Below, in pieces: positions 48,169-57,900 of a stretch of DNA of 64,000 bases. Numbering within the stretch: the first letter of the stretch is position 1; every line of letters starts with the position of its first letter. Below the pieces are notes generated by a model. The model was not told the origin of the DNA, did not search any database, and worked only from the letters and a program-made list of their open reading frames with translations. The DNA comes from Candidatus Iainarchaeum sp. (GTDB lineage Archaea; Iainarchaeota; Iainarchaeia; Iainarchaeales; GCA-2688035), in assembly GCA_017610205.1 (NCBI GenBank), contig JAFCCL010000002.1, forward strand, positions 1-64,000, read 5' to 3'. Made by a program: the position numbers and the translations under genes.

Positions 48169-49652
48169 GGCTTATCAGTAAACTCTTTTCTAATCTTTCT
48201 TAAAAAAGATGGCAACTCAGGTATTTTGACTCTAACTTGCTTCATTGAATCTCTATACCGATATGTCACAGTATCATCATCTTTAGTTTGGTAATCAACT
48301 GTAATTCCTCCAAAAACCCCAACTTCATCTGCTCGCGAATACCTTTTCCCAATGCTTCCTTTTTCGTCGTAAAGAGCATCAAACTCTTCATCCAATAAAT
48401 TCACAAATATCTTTTTTGCAATTTCACTTAACCCATCTTTCTTAACTAGAGGATAAACACCCACATCATAGGGTGCAATTTTTGCAGGAAGCTTTAGATA
48501 AATTCTTTCCTCAGACCCGCGCTTTTCCTTCCTAAAAACAAGATCCAAGGTAACATAAAAGCTTCTGTCAATTCCTGCCGAAAGCTCAAACACATGCGGA
48601 ATGAATTCCTTTCCGTCTTCCTTGACTGCAAGCTTTTGCTTGCTTTCCTTTTGATGCCCTTTCAGGTCATAATCTGTCCGATAATTACAGGCAACAAGCT
48701 CAATCCAGCCCAAATCTGTTTCAATTTCAAAATCCCATGTTTCCCTTGCATAAAATGCCTTTTCGTCCTTGTCAAGCTCCCTAAAACGCATTTTTGAAAC
48801 AGGAATTCCAAAAGATTCGTACAATTGCTGGTTTCTTGCAAGATAGTATGCAACAAGCTTTCCTGAAACAAGCTTTTTCTTCACAGCATCCTTGCACGAA
48901 ATTGGTTTTGTTTTCTTTCCCAAAAGCATTAGGTTAAGATTGTAATTTTCCACTTCTGCAAAATTTGGAATTTCATCAATCTTGTCAGGGTTGAAGAAAA
49001 CCTCAACTTCCATCTGACCTATTTCACGTTCCCTAATCAAACTGTTTCTTGGAGAAATTTCGTTCCTAAAACTTTTTCCAGCCTGAGCAATTCCAATTGG
49101 AAGCTGGTGCCGCATTGTCTTGTAAAGCCTTGAAAAGTCCAAAAAAATGCTTTGACAGGTTTCAGGCCGTAGATAACACGATGAATCGCCTGTTGCCCCA
49201 ATGTCAACCTTTATCATCATATTAAACTTTTTTACAGTTGCAAAATTGCTTCCCCCGCATTTTGGACACTTTACTGAATGTTTTTTTATCAGCTTATCTA
49301 ACTCAGTAGTGCTCAAGCTTTCAGGAACAATGCCCTTTGAATGAACTTCAATAAGCTTGTCTGCCCTATGAAGTGAATTGCATTTACTGCATTGTACTAT
49401 TGGGTCATTAAAATTTTGAATGTGCCCCGAAGCCCTAAAAACTGGTTCTGGCAAAATCTGCGAGCCAAAGATTTCAAACATTGATTCCTTTTCAACCAAT
49501 TGCTTTCTCCACAAATTAATTATCTTGCGCCTTATTGTTTCACCATCCGGCCCAAAGTCAAAAAAACCAGACGGGCTTCCGGCATAAATTCCAGCACTTG
49601 GAAAAAAAAGGCTTCTCCTCAAAGCCAGGTTTGCAATCTCTTCTTTTGGCAT
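48165..49652 (-). CDS. glyS: glycyl-tRNA synthetase (archaeal/eukaryal type)
   Basis: RRSLFFPSAGIYAGSPSGFFDFGPDG, LRPETCQSIFLDFSRLY, FELSAGIDRSFYVTLD. Confidence 0.93.
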   Translation of the reverse strand: MPKEEIANLALRRSLFFPSAGIYAGSPSGFFDFGPDGETIRRKIINLWRKQLVEKESMFEIFGSQILPEPVFRASGHIQNFNDPIVQCSKCNSLHRADKLIEVHSKGIVPESLSTTELDKLIKKHSVKCPKCGGSNFATVKKFNMMIKVDIGATGDSSCYLRPETCQSIFLDFSRLYKTMRHQLPIGIAQAGKSFRNEISPRNSLIREREIGQMEVEVFFNPDKIDEIPNFAEVENYNLNLMLLGKKTKPISCKDAVKKKLVSGKLVAYYLARNQQLYESFGIPVSKMRFRELDKDEKAFYARETWDFEIETDLGWIELVACNYRTDYDLKGHQKESKQKLAVKEDGKEFIPHVFELSAGIDRSFYVTLDLVFRKEKRGSEERIYLKLPAKIAPYDVGVYPLVKKDGLSEIAKKIFVNLLDEEFDALYDEKGSIGKRYSRADEVGVFGGITVDYQTKDDDTVTYRYRDSMKQVRVKIPELPSFLRKIRKEFTDKP

Positions 49653-49733
49653 AATATACCAATTAAACTGGCAATTCCTTTTATAATTTTGCTATTTTTT
49701 CGCCTTTGCTTACTTTTTTAAGGACATAAACCA

Positions 49734-50552
49734 TTGTTTTATATTATGGCAAGAGATATATCACAATTAAGAAAACAACTAATTAACAGGGCAAAAAAGC
49801 AGGTTCAGGTAAGGTATTCTGAGAAAGACGTGCATATAATAAGGGCAATTTCCGTTTTGGGGGACCTTGACAACTCATTCAACCTCTTGGCAGAAAATGC
49901 CATTGAATGGTACGGAGGGCATTTCCCCGAACTGCATTCAATTATAAGAGACAACGAAACCTATTTGAGGATTGTAAAAGAAATTGGAGAAAAGGAAAAA
50001 ATTTCGGAAAAAAATATTTTAAAAATTTTGGGCGAAAGCGGAAAAGAAAAAAAGGTTGAAGAAAAGGCAAAAAAATCAATGGGCAGTCCCATTCAAAAAA
50101 AGACCCTTGAAGAGCTTCAATTACTTGCATCAAACGCTCTTGCGCTTAAAAGCGAAAGAAAAAAGCTTCAGGAATTTATTGAAAAAGAAATGGAAAAAAT
50201 TGCTCCAAATTTTTCAAAAATTGCAGGAGGAGTGCTTGGAGCAAGGCTTATGGCAAACGCAGGAGGCCTGAAACAGCTTGCAATGGTTCCTGCGTCAACA
50301 ATGCAATTGCTTGGAGCAGAAAAGGCATTGTTTAGACATTTAAAAAACAAAAAAAGCAAGGGACCAAAATACGGCTTTATTTACGGGCACACTCTTGTAA
50401 AACAGGTTCCTGGCAAAAACAAGGGAAAGGCTGCAAGAAGCCTTGCATCAAAACTTGCACTTGCCGCAAGAGCAGATTATTTTGGAAACAAAAAGGACGT
50501 GTCAAAAGAAATGCTTGCAGACCTTGAAAAAAGGGCAGCTGAATTAAAGTAA
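49734..50552 (+). CDS. nop5: Nop5/Nop56-58 C/D box sRNP protein
   Basis: MARDISQLRKQLINRAKKQVQVRY, WYGGHFPEL, LMANAGGLKQLAMVPASTMQLLGAEKALFRHLK; just upstream of fibrillarin. Confidence 0.92.
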   Translation: MFYIMARDISQLRKQLINRAKKQVQVRYSEKDVHIIRAISVLGDLDNSFNLLAENAIEWYGGHFPELHSIIRDNETYLRIVKEIGEKEKISEKNILKILGESGKEKKVEEKAKKSMGSPIQKKTLEELQLLASNALALKSERKKLQEFIEKEMEKIAPNFSKIAGGVLGARLMANAGGLKQLAMVPASTMQLLGAEKALFRHLKNKKSKGPKYGFIYGHTLVKQVPGKNKGKAARSLASKLALAARADYFGNKKDVSKEMLADLEKRAAELK

Positions 50553-50575
50553 ATGTATAAGAAAGTGGAATTAGA

Positions 50576-51250
50576 GTGGTGTTTGTTTTGGAAGAAATTT
50601 TTCCCGAAGTTTTTGAACACGAAAACAAAATCTTTACAAAAAACCTTGTGCCAGGCGTAAAGGTTTACGGCGAAAGGCTTTTGAAAATTGACAATGTTGA
50701 ATACAGGCAATGGGATTTTTTCAGAAGCAAGCTTGCAGCAGCAATAAAAAACGGGCTTACCGAAATGCCAATAAGAAAAGGCTCAACTGTTTTATACCTT
50801 GGAGCAGCAGAGGGAACAACCTTAAGCCATGTAAGCGACATCATTGGCGAAACAGGACTTGCTTTTGGTGTAGATATAAGTGAACGGGTAATGCGAAAAT
50901 TTATTGGAATGTGCGAACAGAGAAAAAATGTAATGCCAGTAATAGAAGATGCAAGAAAGCCCTGGACCTACAAAGCATTTCTTGAAGGAAAAAAAGTAGA
51001 CCTGTTGTTTCAGGATGTAGCACAATCCGACCAGTCAAGAATTTTTTTAAAAAACACAGAATACTTTCTTGAAAAAGGCAGTGCAGGAATGCTGGTAGTT
51101 AAGGCAAAAAGCATTTCACAGCAAAGCGATGTAGGAAGCGTTTTTGGAAAAGAACTCGGAGCACTAACAGAACAATTCAAAATAAAGCAGGTTGTAAACC
51201 TAAAGCCGTTTGAAAAAGACCACGTGCTTGCATTGTGCAAAAAACTCTAG
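50576..51250 (+). CDS. flpA: fibrillarin-like rRNA/tRNA 2'-O-methyltransferase
   Basis: YRQWDFFRSKLAAAI, VLYLGAAEGTTLSHVSDIIG, LLFQDVAQSDQ. Confidence 0.95.
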   Translation: MVFVLEEIFPEVFEHENKIFTKNLVPGVKVYGERLLKIDNVEYRQWDFFRSKLAAAIKNGLTEMPIRKGSTVLYLGAAEGTTLSHVSDIIGETGLAFGVDISERVMRKFIGMCEQRKNVMPVIEDARKPWTYKAFLEGKKVDLLFQDVAQSDQSRIFLKNTEYFLEKGSAGMLVVKAKSISQQSDVGSVFGKELGALTEQFKIKQVVNLKPFEKDHVLALCKKL

Positions 51251-51826
51251 GTGAATGTTATGAAAACCGAGGCAAGACGACAATTTATTCACTTTTTGTT
51301 TGGCTCTTTCTTTATAGCGTTGATTGCAGTATTTGGAATTGAACAAAGCTTTTTTGTTCTGGCAGCATGCTTTGGGGCAGGCATTTTGATTTCGTTTCTT
51401 TTAAAGAACGGAGTAAAAATTCCTTTGCTTTTGCACATTGTTCAAAAGGTTGAACGGGATTATGAAAAGCACCTGCCTGGCAAGGGAGCATTGCTTTTTT
51501 TCCTTGCAGCCATAATCACCATTGTTTTATTTCAGGAAAAAGCAATTGTTTTAGGTGCATTGGGAGTAGCAGTTTTTGGTGACGCTGCAAGCACTGTTTT
51601 TGGGTTAAAGTTTGGAAAGCACAGAATTGCAGGAAAAAAAACACTGGAAGGCACTTTTGGTGGAATTGCAGCAAGCCTTTTTTTCCTATTATTTCTGTTT
51701 CAATGGCCTATTGCACTTGCAGCAGCAGTTATTGGAATGCTCGCAGAGTTACTGCCATTTGACGACAATTTTACCATTCCAATAGCAGCAGGGTTTATAC
51801 TGTCAATTTTGGTTGCATTGCTCTAA
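51251..51826 (+). CDS. diacylglycerol/polyprenol kinase-like membrane protein
   Basis: FGDAASTVFGLKFGKHRIAGKKTLEGTFGG. Confidence 0.85.
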   Translation: MNVMKTEARRQFIHFLFGSFFIALIAVFGIEQSFFVLAACFGAGILISFLLKNGVKIPLLLHIVQKVERDYEKHLPGKGALLFFLAAIITIVLFQEKAIVLGALGVAVFGDAASTVFGLKFGKHRIAGKKTLEGTFGGIAASLFFLLFLFQWPIALAAAVIGMLAELLPFDDNFTIPIAAGFILSILVALL

Positions 51827-52136
51827 AAAGGCTTTCACCGGAAATCCGCTCTCTTATGAAAGAGCTTTAAAAGGAAATTTCGAATTAGATACGATGACTC
51901 TAATTGAGCTACCAAATTATGTCTCCAAATTAAACGAAAAAATATTTATAGTAGGCTTTGACAAAATTCTCTTAGCCGAGCATAGAAAAACAGGAATTAC
52001 TTGTAAAGAAGCTGCTCGAAGATTAGAAACAACTCCAGCAACATATTCTCATTACCTGCACGGTCAAACCATTTGCTCGATAAAAATTTTAAAGAAGTTT
52101 TGTAAGTTGTACAATATAAATCTGTTTGATAGGATA

Positions 52137-52755
52137 GGGGGCTTCGCCCCCTATAACCCCCTTGCGCCTCGCTTCCCCGTCAAGCCCTCACTTGGGTTCG
52201 GGCTTGCCGTACCCCCGCTCGGCGCTTAAAACGCTGATATCAAAACAGTCCTGTCATCTATAACCTGCACATTGTGATGTTCCTGCTGGCTCAAAATATA
52301 ATCGTCTGCTTGTTCCATGTTCTGTATTCCTGTAGACTGATGATGTTCATAACCTGACCAGAAAGAACCACGAGGATATCGTTTCCTGAAACCAGGGTGA
52401 TTCTCAAACATCCTTTTTGCGCTTCTGGACTTCAACATTATCTCAGCAACCATGACACTATAACGCTTCGGAATATTCACCCTAAAATGAGAGTGATTGC
52501 CACCAAAACCAATCTCGCCAAACTCAAAGCCGTGAGCTTCAAACTCTCGAAAAGCAGCAATACAATTATCAATATGAGATTGCTTCCTGAAACACTGAAA
52601 AGCACACTTTGTTTTAAACATAAACGTAACCCAGTTGTTGCGAGTATCAACCTTTTCCTTTTTACAGCTAACGCTACTTAAAACATTCATCATAGTTAAT
52701 CGTCTCCTATCGCGCCATTTAAAGGACACCGCGTAAGCGGTGTCGCGCGCGATAG
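52137..52755 (-). mobile_element. IS200/IS605-type insertion sequence
   Basis: TnpA-like ORF bounded by hairpins GGGGGC-TTC-GCCCCC (52137..52151) and CTATCGCGC..GACACCGC-GTAA-GCGGTGTC..GCGCGATAG (52708..52755); exact ends uncertain. Confidence 0.75.
52226..52693 (-). CDS. tnpA: Y1 (HUH) transposase TnpA
   Basis: GGNHSHFRVNIPKRYSVMVAEIMLKSRSAKRMF, RYPRGSFWSGYEHHQSTG. Confidence 0.85.
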   Translation of the reverse strand: MMNVLSSVSCKKEKVDTRNNWVTFMFKTKCAFQCFRKQSHIDNCIAAFREFEAHGFEFGEIGFGGNHSHFRVNIPKRYSVMVAEIMLKSRSAKRMFENHPGFRKRYPRGSFWSGYEHHQSTGIQNMEQADDYILSQQEHHNVQVIDDRTVLISAF

Positions 52756-53157
52756 AAGAAAGAAAAAGATTCAAGGTTAAAAAAATAACGACTGCAGGTC
52801 TTTCAGACCACGCAGTATTTTCTCAAATAAAAATGCGTTAAAATGTTACTTGGCTGGATTGTACGATGCAGATGGCACTATCCCAAAAACTCCAAAAAAA
52901 GCCAAGCAACTCTTCATAGACACCACTTTAAAGGATAAAGGATTCATAGAAGAGATTAAAGCAGCTCTACAAAAGTTTGACATCGAAACTCTCAAAATCT
53001 ATAAACGCTGTTCTACATCATTATCCAAAAATAATCCTTCAATTACATGGGAATTACGATTAAGACGAAAAGGATTCATTTTAAAGTTTTTGCAGGAAAT
53101 AAGTTTTTATCATCCAGATAAAGCAAAACGCGCGAAAGTCGTTAGAAAACTTTTGAT

Positions 53158-53230
53158 GGATCCGTAGCCTAGAGGATAGGGCGACTGCCTCCTAAGCAGT
53201 AGATCGAGGGTTCGATTCCCTCCGGGTCCG
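53158..53230 (+). tRNA. tRNA-Arg(CCT)
   Basis: GGATCCG/CGGGTCC acceptor, ACTGC-CTCCTAA-GCAGT anticodon arm, GAGGG TTCGATT CCCTC. Confidence 0.93.
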
Positions 53231-53287
53231 CTTTTATTTTTCTTAAATAGAAAGATTATTAAATAAAAAAAAAACATTTTATAACAA

Positions 53288-53758
53288 ATGGCATTTGCTA
53301 TTCTTTATTCAAATGTATCTCTGGCAGTTGGATTGATTGTTCTGTTAGTTGGATTTGTATTGTCGCTTATCATATCGATTGCATCAATATTTGTATTGGA
53401 ACGAGTGTGTAAAAACCTCAAAAGAAGCACTATTGGAGTTTATGCAATTGTACTTTTAGCAATTCTTTTGTTTTTGACTACGGCACCGTTTGGATTTTAT
53501 TTAGGAGTCTTTCTTTTACCCCCAACTATTGTGAGTTTAAACAAGGCAGTAAAACTTGAAAAAATTCCTTTTTGGTTAAAATCTGGTTTAATTTCATTAG
53601 TACTTTCTTTTCTTAGCATATTAATTCCGCTACTTGGCACAGACTTAAGCAATTGGCAAAATTTTGCATACAGTATTGGACCAAGGTTACTGATAGTAGC
53701 CTATTGGACAATTTTGTTTGCTGTTTTAGGAAAGGTATTTGAAAAAAGAATGAAATAA
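53288..53758 (+). CDS. multi-pass membrane protein
   Basis: Hydrophobic 156-aa ORF. Confidence 0.6.
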   Translation: MAFAILYSNVSLAVGLIVLLVGFVLSLIISIASIFVLERVCKNLKRSTIGVYAIVLLAILLFLTTAPFGFYLGVFLLPPTIVSLNKAVKLEKIPFWLKSGLISLVLSFLSILIPLLGTDLSNWQNFAYSIGPRLLIVAYWTILFAVLGKVFEKRMK

Positions 53759-53889
53759 TAGTTGGCAGGAAATAGTTGATAAATCTGCTAAAATAAAAAT
53801 ACTCGGCAAAGACCTTAAAAAATCAGAAATTATAGGACAATTGACGAAAGCCTTTTAAGCCTGTTTTGTCTAATTCTTTTTGAAGGTTT

Positions 53890-54603
53890 ATGGTTGAAAA
53901 ACTAAGAAATACTATTGCAGGGGAAATCTGCCTAAGCAAGGATCCTGGCGGCAGCATGAAGAAATGGCGCGAAATTTTTGGAATTTCACAAACAGAACTT
54001 GCCAACAAGCTTCATATTACAAGCAGTACAATTTCAGATTACGAGGGCGGCAGGAGAAAAAGCCCAGGGATTGGAGTTGTGGCAAGATTTGTTGAAACCC
54101 TTATTGAAATTGATTCAGGAAGAGGCGGTAAAGTAGTAAAGCAGCTTGAAAAAGATTTTAAACCAGAAACAGAGGCTTTTGAAGCGCACGAATTCTTTTC
54201 AGCAATGAAAGGCGGCGAATTTATGAAAAAAATAAGCGGAACCTGTGTTGCAAATCCTTCAAAGTTGAAAGAAACACGAATTTATGGTTACAGCCTTATT
54301 GACAGCATGAAAGTAATTTTGGATGTGCCAGTTCACGAATATATGCGAATTTATGGAAAAACTCCTGAAAGGGCCTTGATTTTTAGATTTGTTGGAAACG
54401 GAAGAAGTCCAATGATTGCTGTTAAAATTGGAAGATTTAGCACAGATATGAAGCCGTCAATTGTTGTATTGCACGGCAAAATGGATACAAAAAATGTTGA
54501 CCCAATTGCAAGAAAGATTGCTGAATCAGAAAAGATTCCACTAATTGTAACACAAAAAAGTGTTGAAGAAATAAAAACAGAATTGAAAAAGTTTGAAAGC
54601 TGA
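53890..54603 (+). CDS. XRE-type HTH transcriptional regulator
   Basis: WREIFGISQTELANKLHITSSTISDYEGGRRKSPGIGVVARFVETLI. Confidence 0.85.
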   Translation: MVEKLRNTIAGEICLSKDPGGSMKKWREIFGISQTELANKLHITSSTISDYEGGRRKSPGIGVVARFVETLIEIDSGRGGKVVKQLEKDFKPETEAFEAHEFFSAMKGGEFMKKISGTCVANPSKLKETRIYGYSLIDSMKVILDVPVHEYMRIYGKTPERALIFRFVGNGRSPMIAVKIGRFSTDMKPSIVVLHGKMDTKNVDPIARKIAESEKIPLIVTQKSVEEIKTELKKFES

Positions 54604-54608
54604 AATTG

Positions 54609-55313
54609 CTATACCCTTACAAGAAAAGTAAACCTGTATTTTTCATTGCCTGATTTGTCAACACCGTTTAGTACGCTTGAACTCTTTGTTTCTGCATTAA
54701 ATTTGGCTTTCATTTGCCTTACTGCATTCTGAGCAGCCTTTTTGCTTCCAACTTTTAAATCAAAACCCTCTCTTTTTTCAGAAACGTCGATTACTGCAGC
54801 AAGGCTGTCTTTTGAATGCATTGCTTCAACAAAATCGATTAGTTTTGGAAGCAATTCCTTGAGTTTTTTTTTATCGCTATCTTTTGACCTTAGTTGAATT
54901 ATTGCTTCATGATACTGACTTGACAGACGCATGCAAGGGTCACATTGAACAAACTCTGGTTCAAGTAAGACTGTTTCTTCAAAGAAAAGGGAAACATCAT
55001 CAATTGTTCCTTTTACCAGAACCTTTGCAGAAAACACCCCTTTAGAGGCCTGTGAAACTTTTACATCCACTGCCTCATTTTCTAAATCTTTTACCTTTAC
55101 TTTTTTTTTAACAATCAAGGAAAGCTTTTCTTCGGTTGGCACAACCATTTTTCCAAAAAGCCTGGTTTTTCCGCATGTTCTGCATTGCTCAAAAGAAATA
55201 GTTTCAGGAATTTCAACAAGCTTGTGCTTTTTTAAAAAGCATTCTTCACAAAGCCCTTTGATAAAATGCCCTTTTTCCTTTCCGCACAAAGGGCAAAAAT
55301 TTTCATCTTTCAT
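54609..55313 (-). CDS. NMD3-related zinc-binding protein
   Basis: CPLCGKEKGHFIKGLCEECF, FEQCRTCGKTRLFGKMV, EFVQCDPCMRLSSQYHEAIIQLR. Confidence 0.88.
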   Translation of the reverse strand: MKDENFCPLCGKEKGHFIKGLCEECFLKKHKLVEIPETISFEQCRTCGKTRLFGKMVVPTEEKLSLIVKKKVKVKDLENEAVDVKVSQASKGVFSAKVLVKGTIDDVSLFFEETVLLEPEFVQCDPCMRLSSQYHEAIIQLRSKDSDKKKLKELLPKLIDFVEAMHSKDSLAAVIDVSEKREGFDLKVGSKKAAQNAVRQMKAKFNAETKSSSVLNGVDKSGNEKYRFTFLVRV

Positions 55314-55317
55314 TTAA

Positions 55318-56148
55318 TCATCTCTTAAAAAAGACCTTTTTTTCAAAGTGAAAGTAAAAAACTGCATTCAAAACATACTGGTATGTAACAAAAATTGCTA
55401 TAAGAAACCTTGTTATAATAAGCAGTGAAAAAAATACAAGTGTCAGTACTAAATTTGAAGACGGGTCAGAAAGCAGCACTTGGTTTGAGAAAAAAAAGCT
55501 TAGCCCTGATACAAGAATGGATATTATAATTGCCTTTAATACATCGCTTTTGTGTTTTAGAGAAGTTCTAACCATTTCATTTAATGTTTTTGAAATATTT
55601 AGCTTTTCAATACTGCTTACAGGATAGAGAAGATAGAACAAAAGCAGTATTACAAAGAATGCTATAAGCATCATAAAGGCAAAAATATAAAACATTAAAT
55701 CATTTCCTTTTTGCCAGAAATCCAGAGTAATAAATCCAAGCGGAACAGTTGTGCCAAAAAAAAGAATTGAAAAAATTACAACTGAAGAAAAAATTGTCCC
55801 AAAACGCTTTAGTACTACAAGAAATGACTGTCTAAAATTAACTTTTTTCTTTTTATAAAATTGTTCAATCATTACAGGATACATTGGATTTACCAAAACA
55901 TAGTCAATAAAATAAATTATTGGAGTGTAAACTATGAGAAAAATCAACTGCATTAAAAGCAATCTTAATTCTTCAGGGGTTTTGCTTAAAATTATTTCAG
56001 GAGACACCAGATTAAGGTTGATTAGCAGCATTGTGATAAGAATAATTATTGGAAGCATAAGAAATGAAATTAGTATTTTTGGAATAAAGAGCTTTGGGCA
56101 TTTTTTTAAGAGAATAAAACTGTCAACTAATACTCTTGCAAAGCTCAT
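55318..56148 (-). CDS. multi-pass membrane protein
   Basis: Hydrophobic 276-aa ORF. Confidence 0.65.
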   Translation of the reverse strand: MSFARVLVDSFILLKKCPKLFIPKILISFLMLPIIILITMLLINLNLVSPEIILSKTPEELRLLLMQLIFLIVYTPIIYFIDYVLVNPMYPVMIEQFYKKKKVNFRQSFLVVLKRFGTIFSSVVIFSILFFGTTVPLGFITLDFWQKGNDLMFYIFAFMMLIAFFVILLLFYLLYPVSSIEKLNISKTLNEMVRTSLKHKSDVLKAIIISILVSGLSFFFSNQVLLSDPSSNLVLTLVFFSLLIITRFLIAIFVTYQYVLNAVFYFHFEKKVFFKR

Positions 56149-56154
56149 TTTTTA

Positions 56155-57429
56155 TCAATCCAAAACAATTTTTTTACCAAGCTCAGGAACCAATGTTTCA
56201 ATGCCGGTATCTTCTTCAATTTTTTTCTTAAACACCTGTATTACTTCAGGGTCTCCGTGAACCAAAAGAACTTTTTCAGGACCCCAGTGTGAAATCGCTT
56301 TTATCATTTCCTGCTGTGAAGCATGTGCTGAAAAATCAAACTTTTCTACCTTTCCTTTAACTTCATAATTTTTTCCATCTATATCAATCTTCCCTGTTTC
56401 CATAAGCGTTCTTCCTGCTGTCCCCTCAACCTGATATCCTGTAAGAAAAACATTGCTTTTTTCGTCCTTGTAAATGGTTTTTAGATAATTCAATGCAGGC
56501 CCTCCTTGAAGCATTCCTGCAGTTGTAACAATAACACTTGGCTGCTTTAATGCCTTTTTTCTGTCCCCATTATTTCTTATCCAATGGGTTTTTTCCAAAG
56601 CCTTTTTTAAAAACCTTGGATTTTTAAGAAATTTGGGAAACATTGTTGTTGCCCTCGCAACCTTTTGACCCATTCCATCAAGATAAATTGGAGCATTTAT
56701 TTTATATCCATGCAATATATCAATTAATTCCTGGCTTCTTCCAACAGCAAAAGCAGGAACAAGAGCTGTTCCACCATTGTCAAGCGTATCCTGAACCTCT
56801 TCAATAAAAATTTTTTCACATTCCTTTCTTGGAGGATGATTTCTGTCACCATATGTTGATTCAATTGCAAGATAGTCAACATTTCCAACGTCAAGATCAG
56901 CTCCCTTAAAAAGCCTTGTTTCCTCAACTTTGAAGTCACCGGTGTAAAGGAAGTTTTTTTCTCCGATTGAAAGCTTTGGCATTGCAGAACCCAAAATATG
57001 CCCGGCATCAAAAAACTGCATTGAACAATTTTTGGTAATGTGCAAAACCCTTCGGTAATCAACAGGAAAAGTATATTTTGAAGCCTCTTCTATTTCATTT
57101 TTTGAAAAAGAAATGTCTTCTCCTTCAAGACCTGCAATTTTAATGGTATCAAACCACAATATTTTGCTTAGTTCCAAAGTGGGTGCCGACATATAGGAAA
57201 GAATGCTCGAATTTACAAAAAGATCGGGCAATGCACCACTGTGGTCAAGATGCGCATGGCTAATCACAACAGCGTCAAGGTTTGTTTCAACAGGCAAAGG
57301 ATACTCAGAACCTACGGGAGAAAGCTTTATGCCTCTGTCAAGAACAATCTTTTCGCCAAAATCGAGGAGGAAACTGCTTCGCCCTACTTCATTACAGCCA
57401 CCTAATCCGGTAAAAGATATGTTTGCCAT
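56155..57429 (-). CDS. MBL-fold/beta-CASP RNA exonuclease (CPSF-like)
   Basis: VISHAHLDHSGALPDL, FDAGHILGSAMPKL, AIESTYGDRNHPPR, VTTAGMLQGGPALNYL, FSAHASQQEMIKAI. Confidence 0.92.
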   Translation of the reverse strand: MANISFTGLGGCNEVGRSSFLLDFGEKIVLDRGIKLSPVGSEYPLPVETNLDAVVISHAHLDHSGALPDLFVNSSILSYMSAPTLELSKILWFDTIKIAGLEGEDISFSKNEIEEASKYTFPVDYRRVLHITKNCSMQFFDAGHILGSAMPKLSIGEKNFLYTGDFKVEETRLFKGADLDVGNVDYLAIESTYGDRNHPPRKECEKIFIEEVQDTLDNGGTALVPAFAVGRSQELIDILHGYKINAPIYLDGMGQKVARATTMFPKFLKNPRFLKKALEKTHWIRNNGDRKKALKQPSVIVTTAGMLQGGPALNYLKTIYKDEKSNVFLTGYQVEGTAGRTLMETGKIDIDGKNYEVKGKVEKFDFSAHASQQEMIKAISHWGPEKVLLVHGDPEVIQVFKKKIEEDTGIETLVPELGKKIVLD

Positions 57430-57454
57430 CCTAAATCATTCAAAAAAAGAGACG

Positions 57455-57649
57455 TTACTCTTTTACAACAATTGCTTTTTGCGGGCAGCTTGCTTCACAC
57501 GCCCTGCATTGAATGCAGGAATCAGGATCTTTTACAATCGACTTTCCGCCCTCTATTTCAAAAACATCTACAGGGCAAACATCCTTGCATGTTCCGCAAC
57601 CAGTACATTTTTTTTTGTCAACATAAGGTTTTTCAGCCAAATTAACCAC
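57455..57649 (-). CDS. 2x[4Fe-4S] ferredoxin
   Basis: CTGCGTCKDVCPVDVF and CIQCRACEASCPQKAI. Confidence 0.93.
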   Translation of the reverse strand: MVNLAEKPYVDKKKCTGCGTCKDVCPVDVFEIEGGKSIVKDPDSCIQCRACEASCPQKAIVVKE

Positions 57650-57655
57650 CTCGTT

Positions 57656-57874
57656 TTAATCCTTTTTTTCAATTGCTTTGTTCATTTCAGCCAACAATTT
57701 TTCAAGGGTTTCTTCACTCATCCGATGCGCTTTAGCACCCTGTTCAAGGGTTTCATATGCAGCAATATGGCAACCAGCACAATGCAAATCAAATTTTAGC
57801 ATTAGTGGAACTGTTTCAGGAAATTTTGCAACTACATCGCCTAAGGTCATATCCTTTGAAATCTTTTCAGCCAT
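57656..57874 (-). CDS. DUF1858-type redox-disulfide domain protein
   Basis: MTLGDVVAKFPETVPLMLKFDLHCAGCHIAAYETLEQGA. Confidence 0.85.
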   Translation of the reverse strand: MAEKISKDMTLGDVVAKFPETVPLMLKFDLHCAGCHIAAYETLEQGAKAHRMSEETLEKLLAEMNKAIEKKD

Positions 57875-57900
57875 GTTATGAAAAGAATGCAAAAAGTCTT

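Larger units (their letters stand above)
51894..53167 (+). pseudogene. HTH-LAGLIDADG endonuclease-like gene split by an IS
   Basis: N-terminal HTH part to about 52136 (TCKEAARRLETTPATYSHYLHGQ) and C-terminal part from about 52800 (CYLAGLYDADGTIPKTPKKAKQLFIDTTLKDKGFIEEI); stop lies inside the tRNA-Arg. Confidence 0.75.
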
